DNA of 64,000 nucleotides from Frischella perrara (GTDB lineage Bacteria; Pseudomonadota; Gammaproteobacteria; Enterobacterales; Orbaceae): NCBI RefSeq assembly GCF_000807275.1, contig NZ_CP009056.1, positions 2,419,192 to 2,483,191 of the forward strand, read 5' to 3'. Shown piece by piece: positions 34,600 to 44,067 of this stretch (position 1 is its first letter; each line of letters starts with the position of its first letter). The notes under the pieces were generated by a model. It saw only the letters and a program-made list of their open reading frames with translations, ran no database searches and was not told where the DNA came from. The position numbers and the translations under genes were made by a program.

Positions 34600-36537
34600 A
34601 TGTACTTCTACCAGCTTATGCTTGCCAAAGATTGGCAACAGCTTGAGGATAATTATCAATTATCTAACCAACAATCCGGTTACTATTCCCCTAAACCCAA
34701 ACGAATTAAATATTTTTATGACAATCAATATCAAGACATCGTAAAACAATTAGTTAATGAACCTGAAAGTTGTAAAAATTTTTATCCGGTACTACAGCAA
34801 GTCGGTTTACCTTATCAAACTTATTATCATAAATGCGCCGATAAAGTTGCTAAAGTATTAACAACAGCATTATATAATGAACAGGTTATCTTAATTCATC
34901 AACCACAGATTAATGGTTATCACGATAACTCATCTTTTTCCTGTAATGAATTTCGCTCAATACCAATAATCCAGAAAGATCCTTATTTTGAACCGGATGA
35001 TAGTTGGTTAATTGTCAATTTACAGAATCATCATCCGGAGCAAATACAAATTCTTGATGCCAGTAACAATCAATTAGTTACTAACACCCAAACCAGTGCA
35101 AATGAAATTTTTTTAATACATGGTGATGCATTTTCATCAATTCAGGTGTTACCTAAAGTGCATATTTTATTAGGTGGCTTACAAGGAAATTATGACCTAA
35201 CTCTACGTGGTGATAAATCACTCCGAGTCAAATCATTAGCACAAAGCTGGCTTGATGAACTGAGCAACTTACTCCGCTCAGGCAATTCCCCCTTTACTGT
35301 TGAACAAGATGAAGCACTTGCGAGTCTGATTAATTATGGGGTCTCACCACAGCATTATAATCAGACTAAAAAAATAGATGATGAATCCGCGTTTCGTCCT
35401 GATGAAACCATTGGCGTATTTTTCTACCAAATGTTAGCGCTACTCCATAAAACGGATTTTATCACCGCAAAACGGCGTATAGGGAATATTGGTGCCGATG
35501 AAGGAGAAGGTGCAATTCCAGATGTAAAATTACTAAAACAGACTTTAAAAGCACTGCATAATATACGTCATAGCGATGGTCAAGACAAAACAGATTATGC
35601 TTACCATAGCAATAAATTGACGCTCACTGCGAATGAATATCTTAGTAAACCATTAGTACTTGATGGAACAGATCATGAAAATGATTATGAAAGTTTACTT
35701 AAACAAGAAGTTAAACACTATACACAATTAGACCAGCTAAGCGAAATTGAATCATTATATTTCAATGCTATCAAACTGTTAAAACTCATGCGTGAACCTG
35801 GTTTGATTCGACATGTCGAAACAAGGCGCGAATATCAACTAAAAGCTACAAAGCTGGATTATAGTTATGTTGAATTAAAGCCTTTAGACTATATTCAACT
35901 TGAGCTTCATCGTAACTACCGATATGAAATTAATTATATCCGATAACGATACTTATCGTTTTGTAGGGCGTTTTAATCCTGATGGTAAAGTAAATATTAA
36001 AATCCCATCTAAATGGTCGGCAACAAAACATTGGCATTTAAATGCTGAGCCCGTTGAAGAGGATTTTGTTGCCAAACTATTTCCTAAACTAGTCAATCCT
36101 ACTTTTACTAAACAAGATATTAACAATACATTAATTGGAATAGGCTCAGGTGAGATTGTCGGTGGAATAACCGGTTACTTTTATGGTGACCAAATCAAAG
36201 AAACCGTGATAGAAAACTTACCGCGTATTACTGGTGCAATGCAAGTTGCTGGAGGTGCAGTTAGCTTATATCTTATATGTAGCCGGCGTTGTTGGTGCAA
36301 CCGGTATTGGAGCTCCATTAGCAGCAGTAATTGGATTTGTCGCACTTGATAATATACAAGCAGGTATGCAGTCATAAATTTAAAAATGAATGGGTTAAAG
36401 GTCCATCAAGTACGGCAGGACAAGAATTTGAATGGGATGTTCAATTATCAAAACTAGGAACTAAGCAGCTTGGTTGGGCATCTAGAGATGGCAAACACCT
36501 AAATGTATCTCTAGATGGAAGGATAACACATAAATAA
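34600..36537 (+). pseudogene. Broken polymorphic toxin, copy 1
   Basis: Nearly identical in DNA to the intact toxin at 40320-42692 but with three lesions. A four-base duplication (AATT) near 35935 shifts the frame and ends the first frame at 448 residues. A seven-base tandem duplication (CTTATAT) near 36275 shifts it again. A deletion of about 455 bases joins 36374 to the toxin-tip segment, removing what corresponds to 42084-42538. The last piece still encodes the extreme C-terminus (WDVQLSKLG to SLDGRITHK) directly before an immunity gene. No full-length toxin can be made, although a 448-residue N-terminal product is possible. Confidence 0.88.
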
Positions 36538-36560
36538 AGTAAATTAATGGTAATTATATT

Positions 36561-36779
36561 ATGACTAAATTTGAGTTTTATCAAGAAGTTGAAGTATTGG
36601 ATAATTGTCTTCAAAAAGAATGTATTGGCAAAAAGGGGGTTATCACAGGAATTAGTGAGGAAAATGGAATTATTTATGGGTATGCTGTTGATTTATATGA
36701 TAAGGAATATGGCTATTATTTTAAAACAGATTGCTTAAAACCAACAGGAAAGCAATTTAAACGCGAAGATTTTTATTAA
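36561..36779 (+). CDS. Imm31-like immunity protein, copy 1
   Basis: A 72-residue all-beta-looking protein: KFEFYQEVEVL, CIGKKGVITGISEENG, YGYAVDLYD, and the invariant tail LKPTGKQFKREDFY. This matches what I know of the Imm31 family of polymorphic-toxin immunity proteins. It lies 23 bases after the toxin-tip end, the expected toxin-immunity order. It is intact although its toxin is broken, so it could protect against siblings carrying the active form. The Shine-Dalgarno is weak. Confidence 0.65.
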   Translation: MTKFEFYQEVEVLDNCLQKECIGKKGVITGISEENGIIYGYAVDLYDKEYGYYFKTDCLKPTGKQFKREDFY

Positions 36780-36871
36780 TATTATTTAAAAGATATTGCA
36801 TCAAAAATTAAAGTTCCAAATCTAGATGGAAGGATAACACATAAATAAAGTAAATTAATGGTAATTATATC

Positions 36872-37090
36872 ATGGCTAAATTTGAGTTTTATCAATAAGT
36901 TGAAGTATTGGATAATTGTCTTCAAAAAGAGTGTATTGGCAAAAAAGGAGTTATCACAGGAATTAGTGAAGAAAATGGAATTATTTATGGTTATGCTGTT
37001 GATTTATATGATAAGGAAAATGGCTATTATTTTAAAACAGACTGCTTAAAACCAACAGGAAAACAATTTAAACGCGAAGATTTTTGTTAA
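36872..37090 (+). pseudogene. Imm31-like immunity gene, copy 2, nonsense mutation
   Basis: A tandem duplicate of copy 1 displaced by 311 bases, nearly identical, including the last codons of the toxin tip upstream (36826-36847). Codon 9, GAA in copy 1, is TAA here (36896-36898), so translation from the ATG stops after eight residues. The remaining frame ends in the same KREDFC/Y tail. A restart at the TTG at 36908 would give 60 residues but seems unlikely to be functional. Confidence 0.8.
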
Positions 37091-37347
37091 ATTATTGTTT
37101 TTTATTTGGGGTCATTTTATTTCTTTATGTTTTTCGATTCGTAATGTTCATTTTTTGACAAATGTTTTAGCGAACACGGTTTATTTTTGATTATTACTAT
37201 AAGCTTTTGGCTATCCTGTTCTTGAAAAAAGATTAATAAAACCTCAATGTTTAAGTGATGAGCAGCTCAGTCTTAAATTTGAGAGAGAAATAAAAAAATC
37301 TCTAAAGAAATAACGAAAATGATTAAAAATCAGGTATAAATTAAGAT
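37091..37347 (+). other. Non-coding region with a possible gene-end remnant
   Basis: Mostly AT-rich. At about 37195-37311 the plus strand reads an uninterrupted tail (AFGYPVLEKRLIKPQCLSDE, then further Lys/Glu-rich residues) to a TAA, preceded by a stop. It looks like the 3' end of a lost gene. I do not recognise it. Confidence 0.3.
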
Positions 37348-37371
37348 AGGCTAGTCTGACTTGACTAGCCT
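37348..37371 (-). terminator. Hairpin downstream of the 42-residue gene
   Basis: AGGCTAGTC (37348-37356) pairs perfectly with GACTAGCCT (37363-37371). It lies 9 bases beyond the stop of the minus-strand small gene. The following T-run on that strand is poor. Confidence 0.5.
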
Positions 37372-37380
37372 CAAATTATA

Positions 37381-37509
37381 CTACTTTTTGTTGTTAGGGT
37401 TTAATTGTTTCCCTCTATTTCCTTGATTTTTATCGTAGGTTTGATTGGTTCCTTTCGTTCCTTTATTTGAGTTTTCAATATCGGCATTATGATTTGATTT
37501 TTTACTCAT
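37381..37509 (-). CDS. Small conserved hydrophilic protein, 42 residues
   Basis: Reads MSKKSNHNADIENSNKGTKG, then TNQTYDKNQGNRGKQLNPNN, then KK. It is rich in Asn, Lys and Gly, with no hydrophobic core, so it is probably disordered. A strong ribosome-binding site AGGAA lies 6-7 bases before the ATG, and a hairpin follows the stop. I recall similar short proteins with an N-terminal KxNHNAD and a QGNRGKQLNP end in other gammaproteobacteria, of unknown function. It is too short for most gene finders. It faces opposite to the surrounding toxin genes, so it may be a leftover of native chromosome. Confidence 0.72.
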   Translation of the reverse strand: MSKKSNHNADIENSNKGTKGTNQTYDKNQGNRGKQLNPNNKK

Positions 37510-38197
37510 AAATTATTCCTTTTAATTTAAGTTAATGAATCTTTATGTAGATTATCTAAACCGCATAATTATGACATTATATTAATGCACTTCGGGGACA
37601 AATAAAAGTAAAAAGAAACAAACTATAAATTTCTTAACAGAAATCAGAAATTTTACAAATAAGGTATATTTGGTAAAGAAACAGTTCAAAGTGTGATTAA
37701 TCAATTAACAGGTCTAAAAAAATTATTATTCAAAATATGCTGGAATGGATATTTCGCAGATTGAGCAGTTAAAAATACTTGAAATCTAATATTTGACATA
37801 TAGTCTTAATCGGAAAATTGCAAAGCCATCAGAATTTAAAATTATGGCTATAAAGCAATTAATAAATCTTAGATCTTGATTCATTTAATGTTTAAAAATT
37901 CAATATCAATCAAATCTGCTTTTGTTATCAGACAACAAGCTTATTATCTAATCAAATGATTACAAACACCTTTTAATTGAAGTTAGAAATAAGCAAATTA
38001 CCAACATACATAAGAATTACAAACTCTATTTAGTTTTCCATTCCAAAGTTTATTTCTTGTTTTGAACTCGATAATTGTCAATATAGCTGAGTTAACATAA
38101 TGACATTGCCTTTATTAGATATAGTTTAGTGTATATCGAAGAATAATGTTATTATTTATAAATAAAAAATAATATCTTGATATTATCGGTCAACCAT
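37510..38197. other. Decayed DNA between the small gene and the nuclease
   Basis: No intact gene. Apart from the possible transposase remnant at 37716-37878, I see only AT-rich sequence with stops in every frame, probably including the nuclease gene's promoter near the 3' end. Confidence 0.5.
37716..37878 (+). pseudogene. Possible IS3-family orfA (transposase) remnant
   Basis: One frame reads YYSKYAGMDISQIEQLKILE, one stop in the place of a Glu-rich linker, then about 25 more residues. IS3-type orfA proteins typically read YxWxxKYGGM followed by a Leu-zipper segment (LKxLExEN). The match is short and judged by eye; the upstream HTH part is not readable. Confidence 0.35.
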
Positions 38198-39835
38198 ATG
38201 AAATTTTTAGAGATTATTGATAATATTACTGTACGGGATGATTGGCTGTCGGAATATAAAAAATATGTTCCTTTATTCATTGCGCAAGCCAAACGTGATG
38301 TGAACTGGGATAAATGGGACAGTGATATATTTAATGAATTCTTTGAGCGATCTTCTGAGCAATGTGTTGCTTCTTTAAAACAGGGCTATTTCACAAATCA
38401 AGAAAAAAAGAATATAAAAAATAAATGGACAGAATTATCACCATTACTTAAACAATTAGCAATACAGCAAAATGTCTGTAATTATGAATTATATAGTAAA
38501 ATTGATAATTTAATTAGAACATGCACTGTCAATCATAAAAGATCAGCCACGCACAGGTTGATTGCCTCTTTACAACCATCATTACTATCTAATATTGTTG
38601 ATCAAAAATCGCTTATTACACTACAAAAATATTTAAAAAATAATGTTGATGATATCGAGGTACCTAGTTTTTCTAATAGCTGGTTTGAGCTTAGTCATAA
38701 TATTCTAAAGTTTTACCAAAATAATAAAAAACCGGGTTTTAACAATATGGATATAATTACTTACCCATGGCAAACATTAGAATTTTTTCAAAGAAAAAGA
38801 GTAGGTAGAATTTGTTGGAATGAGCATAATTGGGAAAGACCTTCTGGAACAGAAGGGAAATCAACCAATTCAGAAACCTATGAGAAAGAAAAAGGATATG
38901 GTCATGAGGAGTGGCTATTTGATAAAACAAAATTAATTGACGGATATTGCTATGGTTATCTCCGACCCATCGTTCATTATAGAAACAAATATTTAGAACA
39001 AAAAATTTTTGATCTTTACTTATATTCTATAAATGAAAACACAAAAGTTCGTTATTGGTTAGGTAAAATAAAAAAAGCTGAAGTCATTGATAGACAAGAA
39101 TCCAAAAGAGTTTTCTCAATTTATAAAGCTAATGGTTGGTATGATGAAATGATTCAACAATTAAAAGCTGTTGGCGCAAATGTTGACGCCTTTAAGCAAG
39201 CCGATGAAGATTACTTTGCTGTCATAAAGTATAAACCAGATGATCTTGATTTATTGGATACACCAGTACCATTTGAACATACAGATAAAGCAGTTAGTTC
39301 AACTTATTATAATTTATTAAAATTTGTAAAAGAGCCTAAAAGTGTAATTGAATATAATGCTGGTTTTGTATTTAAAAAAGGAAATAATAACAAATCAACA
39401 ACATCTAAAGTAAGTATTAGAAAACAAGAGTTTGAAAAGAATCTAATTCATAATCAAATTCAAGATCAAATTTATAATATTTTATGCAAAGAACATGGTA
39501 AAGAAAATGTTGGTACTGAAAATCAATTAGGAACGCGAGGTCAAATAGATATTGTTGTTAAATTAGAAAAAGGATATGTTTTTTATGAAATCAAAACCTC
39601 AAATAATATTAGGGAATGCATAAGAGATGCCATAGGACAATTATTGGAATATGCTCATTATGATAATGAAGAAAATATTATAGAGTTAGTTATCATTACG
39701 CCAAATAAACTAACTGATTCAGCAAAAAAATATCTTCTAAAACTACGTCAAATATACAATATTCCTATTACCTATAAATATTTTGATTTAAAAAATGAAA
39801 AAATAATTAATTGTTTTAAACAAGAGATGGTGTAG
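38198..39835 (+). CDS. PD-(D/E)XK nuclease with a large N-terminal domain
   Basis: 545 residues. The C-terminal nuclease fold reads GTENQLGTRGQIDIVV, then YVFYEIKTS, with likely catalytic D451, E464 and K466, and a following helix IGQLLEYAHY typical of this superfamily. The N-terminal 400 residues are unrecognised, with a Trp-rich segment CWNEHNWERPSG and GYGHEEWLF near residues 205-245 that recalls proteins with modified-base-reading domains, though I cannot name the family. No ATPase or methylase is present. Placement in an island of toxins and restriction genes suggests anti-phage or modification-dependent restriction, by inference. A TTG at 38177 would add 7 residues; neither start has a strong ribosome-binding site. 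Confidence 0.72.
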   Translation: MKFLEIIDNITVRDDWLSEYKKYVPLFIAQAKRDVNWDKWDSDIFNEFFERSSEQCVASLKQGYFTNQEKKNIKNKWTELSPLLKQLAIQQNVCNYELYSKIDNLIRTCTVNHKRSATHRLIASLQPSLLSNIVDQKSLITLQKYLKNNVDDIEVPSFSNSWFELSHNILKFYQNNKKPGFNNMDIITYPWQTLEFFQRKRVGRICWNEHNWERPSGTEGKSTNSETYEKEKGYGHEEWLFDKTKLIDGYCYGYLRPIVHYRNKYLEQKIFDLYLYSINENTKVRYWLGKIKKAEVIDRQESKRVFSIYKANGWYDEMIQQLKAVGANVDAFKQADEDYFAVIKYKPDDLDLLDTPVPFEHTDKAVSSTYYNLLKFVKEPKSVIEYNAGFVFKKGNNNKSTTSKVSIRKQEFEKNLIHNQIQDQIYNILCKEHGKENVGTENQLGTRGQIDIVVKLEKGYVFYEIKTSNNIRECIRDAIGQLLEYAHYDNEENIIELVIITPNKLTDSAKKYLLKLRQIYNIPITYKYFDLKNEKIINCFKQEMV

Positions 39836-39904
39836 ATGATCAAATTTAGACAAAATATTTTCCCATTAGTCAGGTTATGTTTTGATTACCCTTTCAGACG
39901 CCAA

Positions 39905-40075
39905 TCACCAAATTTTAAGACCTACTTTTAGCAGTTTTTTTATGCCTAAAACCGTCTCAAATAAGACATTAACTTTATTTCACTACTTGACCAAGTTCAG
40001 CTAAAACGACTCCAAATAAAGTGAAAAAATGTATACCAATATGGATACATTTAGTTAGATAATTGCATGTTTCGA
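39905..40075 (+). repeat. Scar C: third copy of the tRNA-Phe flank sequence
   Basis: Reads CACCAAATTTTAAGACC, TAGCAGTTTTTTTATGCCT, then AAATAAAGTGAAAAAATG and TATACCAATATGGATACA. It parallels scars A and B in order and spacing but is more diverged. It separates the nuclease gene from toxin copy 2, with no gene in 40076-40240. Confidence 0.55.
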
Positions 40076-40319
40076 TAAAAGAACATTCAAATCTTTATTT
40101 ACAATAATTGTAGAGAATTTCTTAGAATGCAAGAATTAAAATACATGTTTATTTTTACTAACATGCGTGCTTATTTTTATTGGTCGAAATTTTACTCTAA
40201 AGCTTAAAATACATGAAAAAGTGATCGCTTATTTTGATTTTTTTATCTCTTTTTTTCTCCAATTTTATTATGTTATAGTTTACATTTTTTATAAAAAATA
40301 AAAAATTGTAAGGAATAAA

Positions 40320-42692
40320 ATGTACTTCTACCAGCTTATGCTTGCCAAAGATTGGCAACAGCTTGAGGATAATTATCAATTATCTAACCAACAATCAGGT
40401 TACTATTCCCCTAAACCCAAACGAATTAAATATTTTTATGACAATCAATATCAAGACATTGTAAAACAATTAGTTAATGAACCTGAAAGTTGTAAAAATT
40501 TTTATCTGGTACTACAGCAAGTCGGTTTACCTTATCAAACTTATTATCATAAATGCGCCGATAAAGTTGCTAAAGTATTAACAACAGCATTATATAATGA
40601 ACAGGTTATCTTAATTCATCAACCACAGATTAACGGTTATCACGATAACTCATCTTTTTCCTGTAATGAATTTCGCTCAATACCAGTAATCAAGAAAGAT
40701 CCTTATTATGAATCGGATGATAGTTGGTTAATTGTCAATTTACAGAATCATCATCCGGAGCAAATACAAATTCTTGATGCCAGTAACAATCAATTAGTCA
40801 CCAACACCCAAACCAGTGCAAATGAAATTTTTTTAAAACATGGTGATGCATTTTCATCAATTCAGGTGTTACCTAAAGTGCATATTTTATTAGGTGGCTT
40901 ACAAGGAAATTATGACCTAACTCTACGAGGTGATAAATCACTCCGAGTCAAATCATTAGCACAAAGCTGGCTTGATGAACTGAGCAACTTACTCCGCTCA
41001 GGCAATTCCCCCTTTACTGTTGAACAAGATGAAGCACTTGCGAGTCTGATTAATTATGGGGTCTCACCACAGCATTATAATCAGACTAAAAAAATAGATG
41101 ATGAATCCGCGTTTCGTCCTGATGAAACCATTGGCGTATTTTTCTACCAAATGTTAGCGCTACTCCATAAAACGGATTTTATCACCGCAAAACGGCGTAT
41201 AGGGAATATTGGTGCCGATGAAGGAGAAGGTGCAATTCCAGATGTAAAATTACTAAAACAGACTTTAAAAGCACTGCATAATATACGTCATAGCGATGGT
41301 CAAGACAAAACAGATTATGCTTACCATAGCAATAAATTGACGCTCACTGCGAATGAATATCTTAGTAAACCATTAGTACTTGATGGAACAGATCATGAAA
41401 ATGATTATGAAAGTTTACTTAAACAAGAAGTTAAACACTATACACAATTAGACCAGCTAAGCGAAATTGAATCATTATATTTCAATGCTATCAAACTGTT
41501 AAAACTCATGCGTGAACCTGGTTTGATTCGACATGTCGAAACAAGGCGCGAATATCAACTAAAAGCTACAAAGCTGGATTATAGTTATGTTGAATTAAAG
41601 CCTTTAGACTATATTCAACTTGAGCTTCATCGTAACTACCGATATGAAATTATATCCGATAACAATGCTTATCGTATTGTGGGACGTTTTAATCCTGATG
41701 GTAAAGTAAATATTAAAATCCCATCTAAATGGTCGGCAACAAAACATTGGCATTTAAATGCAGAGCCCGTTGAAAAGGATTTTGTTGCCAAACTATTCCC
41801 TAAACTAGTCAATCCTACTTTTACTAAACAAGATATTAACAATACATTAATTGGAATAGGCTCGGGTGGGATTGTCGGTGGAATAACCGGTTACTTTTAT
41901 GGTGACCAAATCAAAGAAACCGTGATAGAAAACTTACCGCGTATTACTGGTGCAATGCAAGTTGCTGGAGGTGCAGTTAGCTTATATGTAGCCGGCGTTG
42001 TTGGTGCAACCGGTATTGGAGCTCCATTAGCGGCAGTAATTGGATTTGTCGCACTTGATAATATACAAGCAGGTATGCGGTCAATGTATACCAATCAATA
42101 CACACCGACTTATGGTGGAGAGTTGATAGAATGGTCAGGGTTACTACCAAAAGGTTATGGTGAAATAGCTTATTCCTTGGTGGATATAGGGTTAGTGGGT
42201 AAAGCTAGTGCCTTACTTAAAACAACCAGTCAGAGCACTAATATTATTAAATTTAAACCCATAAACTCAGCTAAAGGGGGCAGAGCGCTTACACCAACCG
42301 AAGTTACAATTTCAATTGAAAAAATCCACCTAAATCAAGCAAATAAGATCGAGCTGAAGGAGCCGACATTTAATCCACATGGTTCACTAGGATCTGCTAA
42401 ACCTTGGACTATTGCGCAACGACTGAAATATGCTAAATTACCTACTACAGGTAAAATTAGGTTTGTTCCTCGTAAAAGATATAAGCCAAATGACCCCCTT
42501 GAAAGAGGTCCAAATAATGGTTACGTAGATAATTTCAATAATGAATGGGTTAAAGGTCCATCAAGGACAGCAGGACAGGAATTTGAATGGGATGTTCAAT
42601 TATCAAAACTAGGTAATAAGCAGCTTGGTTGGGCATCTAGAGATGGCAAACATCTAAATGTATCTCTAGATGGAAAGATAACACATAAATAA
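40320..42692 (+). CDS. Polymorphic toxin with Ntox17-like C-terminal domain
   Basis: 790 residues, intact. The N-terminal 500 residues are unrecognised and have no signal peptide. Residues about 506-585 are Gly/Ala-rich and hydrophobic (GIGSGGIVGGITGYFYGD; GAPLAAVIGFVALDNI), resembling translocation or pre-toxin regions. The C-terminal ~100 residues (KPWTIAQRLKYAKLP; GQEFEWDVQLSKLG; SRDGKHLNVSLDGKITHK) match my memory of polymorphic toxin type 17. The Shine-Dalgarno is AAGGAA. An Imm31-like gene starts 24 bases after the stop. The mode of export is unknown: no VgrG, PAAR, Hcp or two-partner secretion gene is in the window, so a T6SS cargo role is a guess. Confidence 0.75.
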   Translation: MYFYQLMLAKDWQQLEDNYQLSNQQSGYYSPKPKRIKYFYDNQYQDIVKQLVNEPESCKNFYLVLQQVGLPYQTYYHKCADKVAKVLTTALYNEQVILIHQPQINGYHDNSSFSCNEFRSIPVIKKDPYYESDDSWLIVNLQNHHPEQIQILDASNNQLVTNTQTSANEIFLKHGDAFSSIQVLPKVHILLGGLQGNYDLTLRGDKSLRVKSLAQSWLDELSNLLRSGNSPFTVEQDEALASLINYGVSPQHYNQTKKIDDESAFRPDETIGVFFYQMLALLHKTDFITAKRRIGNIGADEGEGAIPDVKLLKQTLKALHNIRHSDGQDKTDYAYHSNKLTLTANEYLSKPLVLDGTDHENDYESLLKQEVKHYTQLDQLSEIESLYFNAIKLLKLMREPGLIRHVETRREYQLKATKLDYSYVELKPLDYIQLELHRNYRYEIISDNNAYRIVGRFNPDGKVNIKIPSKWSATKHWHLNAEPVEKDFVAKLFPKLVNPTFTKQDINNTLIGIGSGGIVGGITGYFYGDQIKETVIENLPRITGAMQVAGGAVSLYVAGVVGATGIGAPLAAVIGFVALDNIQAGMRSMYTNQYTPTYGGELIEWSGLLPKGYGEIAYSLVDIGLVGKASALLKTTSQSTNIIKFKPINSAKGGRALTPTEVTISIEKIHLNQANKIELKEPTFNPHGSLGSAKPWTIAQRLKYAKLPTTGKIRFVPRKRYKPNDPLERGPNNGYVDNFNNEWVKGPSRTAGQEFEWDVQLSKLGNKQLGWASRDGKHLNVSLDGKITHK

Positions 42693-42715
42693 AGTAAATT
42701 AATGGTAATTTTATT

Positions 42716-42934
42716 ATGACTAAATTTGAATTTTATCAAGAAGTTGAGATTCTTCCTAATTGTCTATATGCTGAATATATAGGCAAAAAAGGAGTTATTA
42801 TGGGAATAGGTGAGGAAGATGGTGTAATTTATAGTTATGCGGTTTCTTTACTTGATGGAGAAAGTGGGCTTTGTTTTAGTCCTGATTGCTTAAAACCAAC
42901 AGGAAAGCAATTTAAACGCGAAGATTTTTATTAA
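42716..42934 (+). CDS. Imm31-like immunity protein, copy 3 (partner of intact toxin)
   Basis: 72 residues: FEFYQEVEILPNC, YIGKKGVIMGIGEEDG, YSYAVSLLDGESG, and the tail LKPTGKQFKREDFY. It lies 24 bases after the intact toxin gene in the same direction, so it is the probable cognate antidote. It differs from copy 1 mainly in the central segment, the part most likely to contact the toxin. Confidence 0.68.
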   Translation: MTKFEFYQEVEILPNCLYAEYIGKKGVIMGIGEEDGVIYSYAVSLLDGESGLCFSPDCLKPTGKQFKREDFY

Positions 42935-43018
42935 TCTTATTTAAAAGATATTGCATCAAAAATTAAATTTCCAAATATTAAATTAAATATATTTCACAAT
43001 AAAGGAACATATTTATAC

Positions 43019-43211
43019 ATGATATTAATTATATAGAAGCAAAAAATTAATAATAGAATCTTATCATGAATTTATACAGAAAGGGGTTAGCTCTGGCCAA
43101 GCCATTCCTGCGGTATTTGAAGATTTAGTTATTAGCATGAAAAAATAATAAAATTTTAGTCGCCACTATTCAAAATTTATCAATAATAAGCTTACAACAT
43201 TTATTCCTGAT
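43019..43211 (+). pseudogene. Decayed copy of the 124-residue immunity-like gene
   Basis: DNA closely related to the intact gene at 44068 (HDINYIEAK, ESYHEF, AIPAVFEDLVISM), but a lost base early on and another in a run of A break the frame. It ends abruptly near 43211, where it joins a toxin-tip remnant. Confidence 0.75.
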
Positions 43212-43446
43212 TAGATTTGTCCCTTCAAAATCGTATTTTCCAAACAAATCTTTACTCAGAGGAAATAATAATGGATACATTGATAGGTTTCTTTATGAAT
43301 GTATTAAATGTCCATCAAGAACAGCAGGACCAGAATTTGAATGGGATGTTCAATTATCAAAACTAGGAACTAAGCAGCTTGGTTGGGCATATCGAGATTG
43401 AAAGCATTTAAATGTTTCATTAGATGGAAAAATAACACATAAATAG
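43212..43446 (+). pseudogene. Orphan toxin-tip remnant 1
   Basis: Homologous to the 3' end of the intact toxin (about 42465-42692). Readable pieces are CPSRTAGPEFEWDVQLSKLG and KHLNVSLDGKITHK. An in-frame TGA (RD-stop-KH) and upstream frame damage disable it. It is directly followed by Imm31-like copy 4. Confidence 0.78.
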
Positions 43447-43453
43447 GTAATGT

Positions 43454-43675
43454 ATGAAAAATAAAATAGATTTTGATTCGGAAGTAGAGATTCAAACATC
43501 ATGTACACACAAAGAATATATCGGTTGTAAAGGAATTGTTGTTGGTATTAGTGAAGAAGATGGTGTGATTTATGGTTATGGCGTTGTTATTAACGGGAAA
43601 GAAACAGTCAGTTATTTTGATAAAGATGATTTAAAACCAACAGGAAAACAATTTAAACGCGAAGATTTTTATTAA
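43454..43675 (+). CDS. Imm31-like immunity protein, copy 4
   Basis: 73 residues: IDFDSEVEIQTSC, YIGCKGIVVGISEEDG, YGYGVVINGKE, and the shared tail LKPTGKQFKREDFY. The middle differs from the other copies more than the tail does. It follows a broken toxin tip by 8 bases, so it is an orphan immunity gene, perhaps against a toxin variant of neighbours. Confidence 0.62.
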   Translation: MKNKIDFDSEVEIQTSCTHKEYIGCKGIVVGISEEDGVIYGYGVVINGKETVSYFDKDDLKPTGKQFKREDFY

Positions 43676-43758
43676 TCTTATTTAAAAGATATTGCATCAA
43701 AAATTAAAGTTCCAAATCTAAATGGAAACATAACACCTAAAGAATAAGGTTACTAGAA

Positions 43759-43986
43759 ATGATAAATACATTAAATCTTTACCAAGAAGTAGAAATTTTA
43801 CCAACAGCACCTGAATCACTTCAAGCATTTGTTGGAAAAAAAGGTGTCATTGTTGGAATAAGCGAAGAGGATGGGATTTTATATGGATATGGGGTTTGGG
43901 TTCATGGAGAAAATGAAATTGATTGTTTTGACGGAAAAGCTTTAAAACCAACAGGAAAACAATTTAAACGCGAAGATTTTTATTAA
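43759..43986 (+). CDS. Imm31-like immunity protein, copy 5
   Basis: 75 residues: LNLYQEVEILPTAPES, FVGKKGVIVGISEEDG, YGYGVWVHGENE, tail LKPTGKQFKREDFY. It is the most diverged copy at the N-terminus. The 40 bases before it still carry a degenerate toxin end (CTAAATGGAAACATAACACC), so it too sits at a former toxin-immunity junction. Confidence 0.6.
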   Translation: MINTLNLYQEVEILPTAPESLQAFVGKKGVIVGISEEDGILYGYGVWVHGENEIDCFDGKALKPTGKQFKREDFY

Positions 43987-44067
43987 TATTATTTAAAAGA
44001 TATTATATCAAAAATTATAGTTCCAAATATTAAATTAAATATATTTACATAGTAAAGGAACATATTT

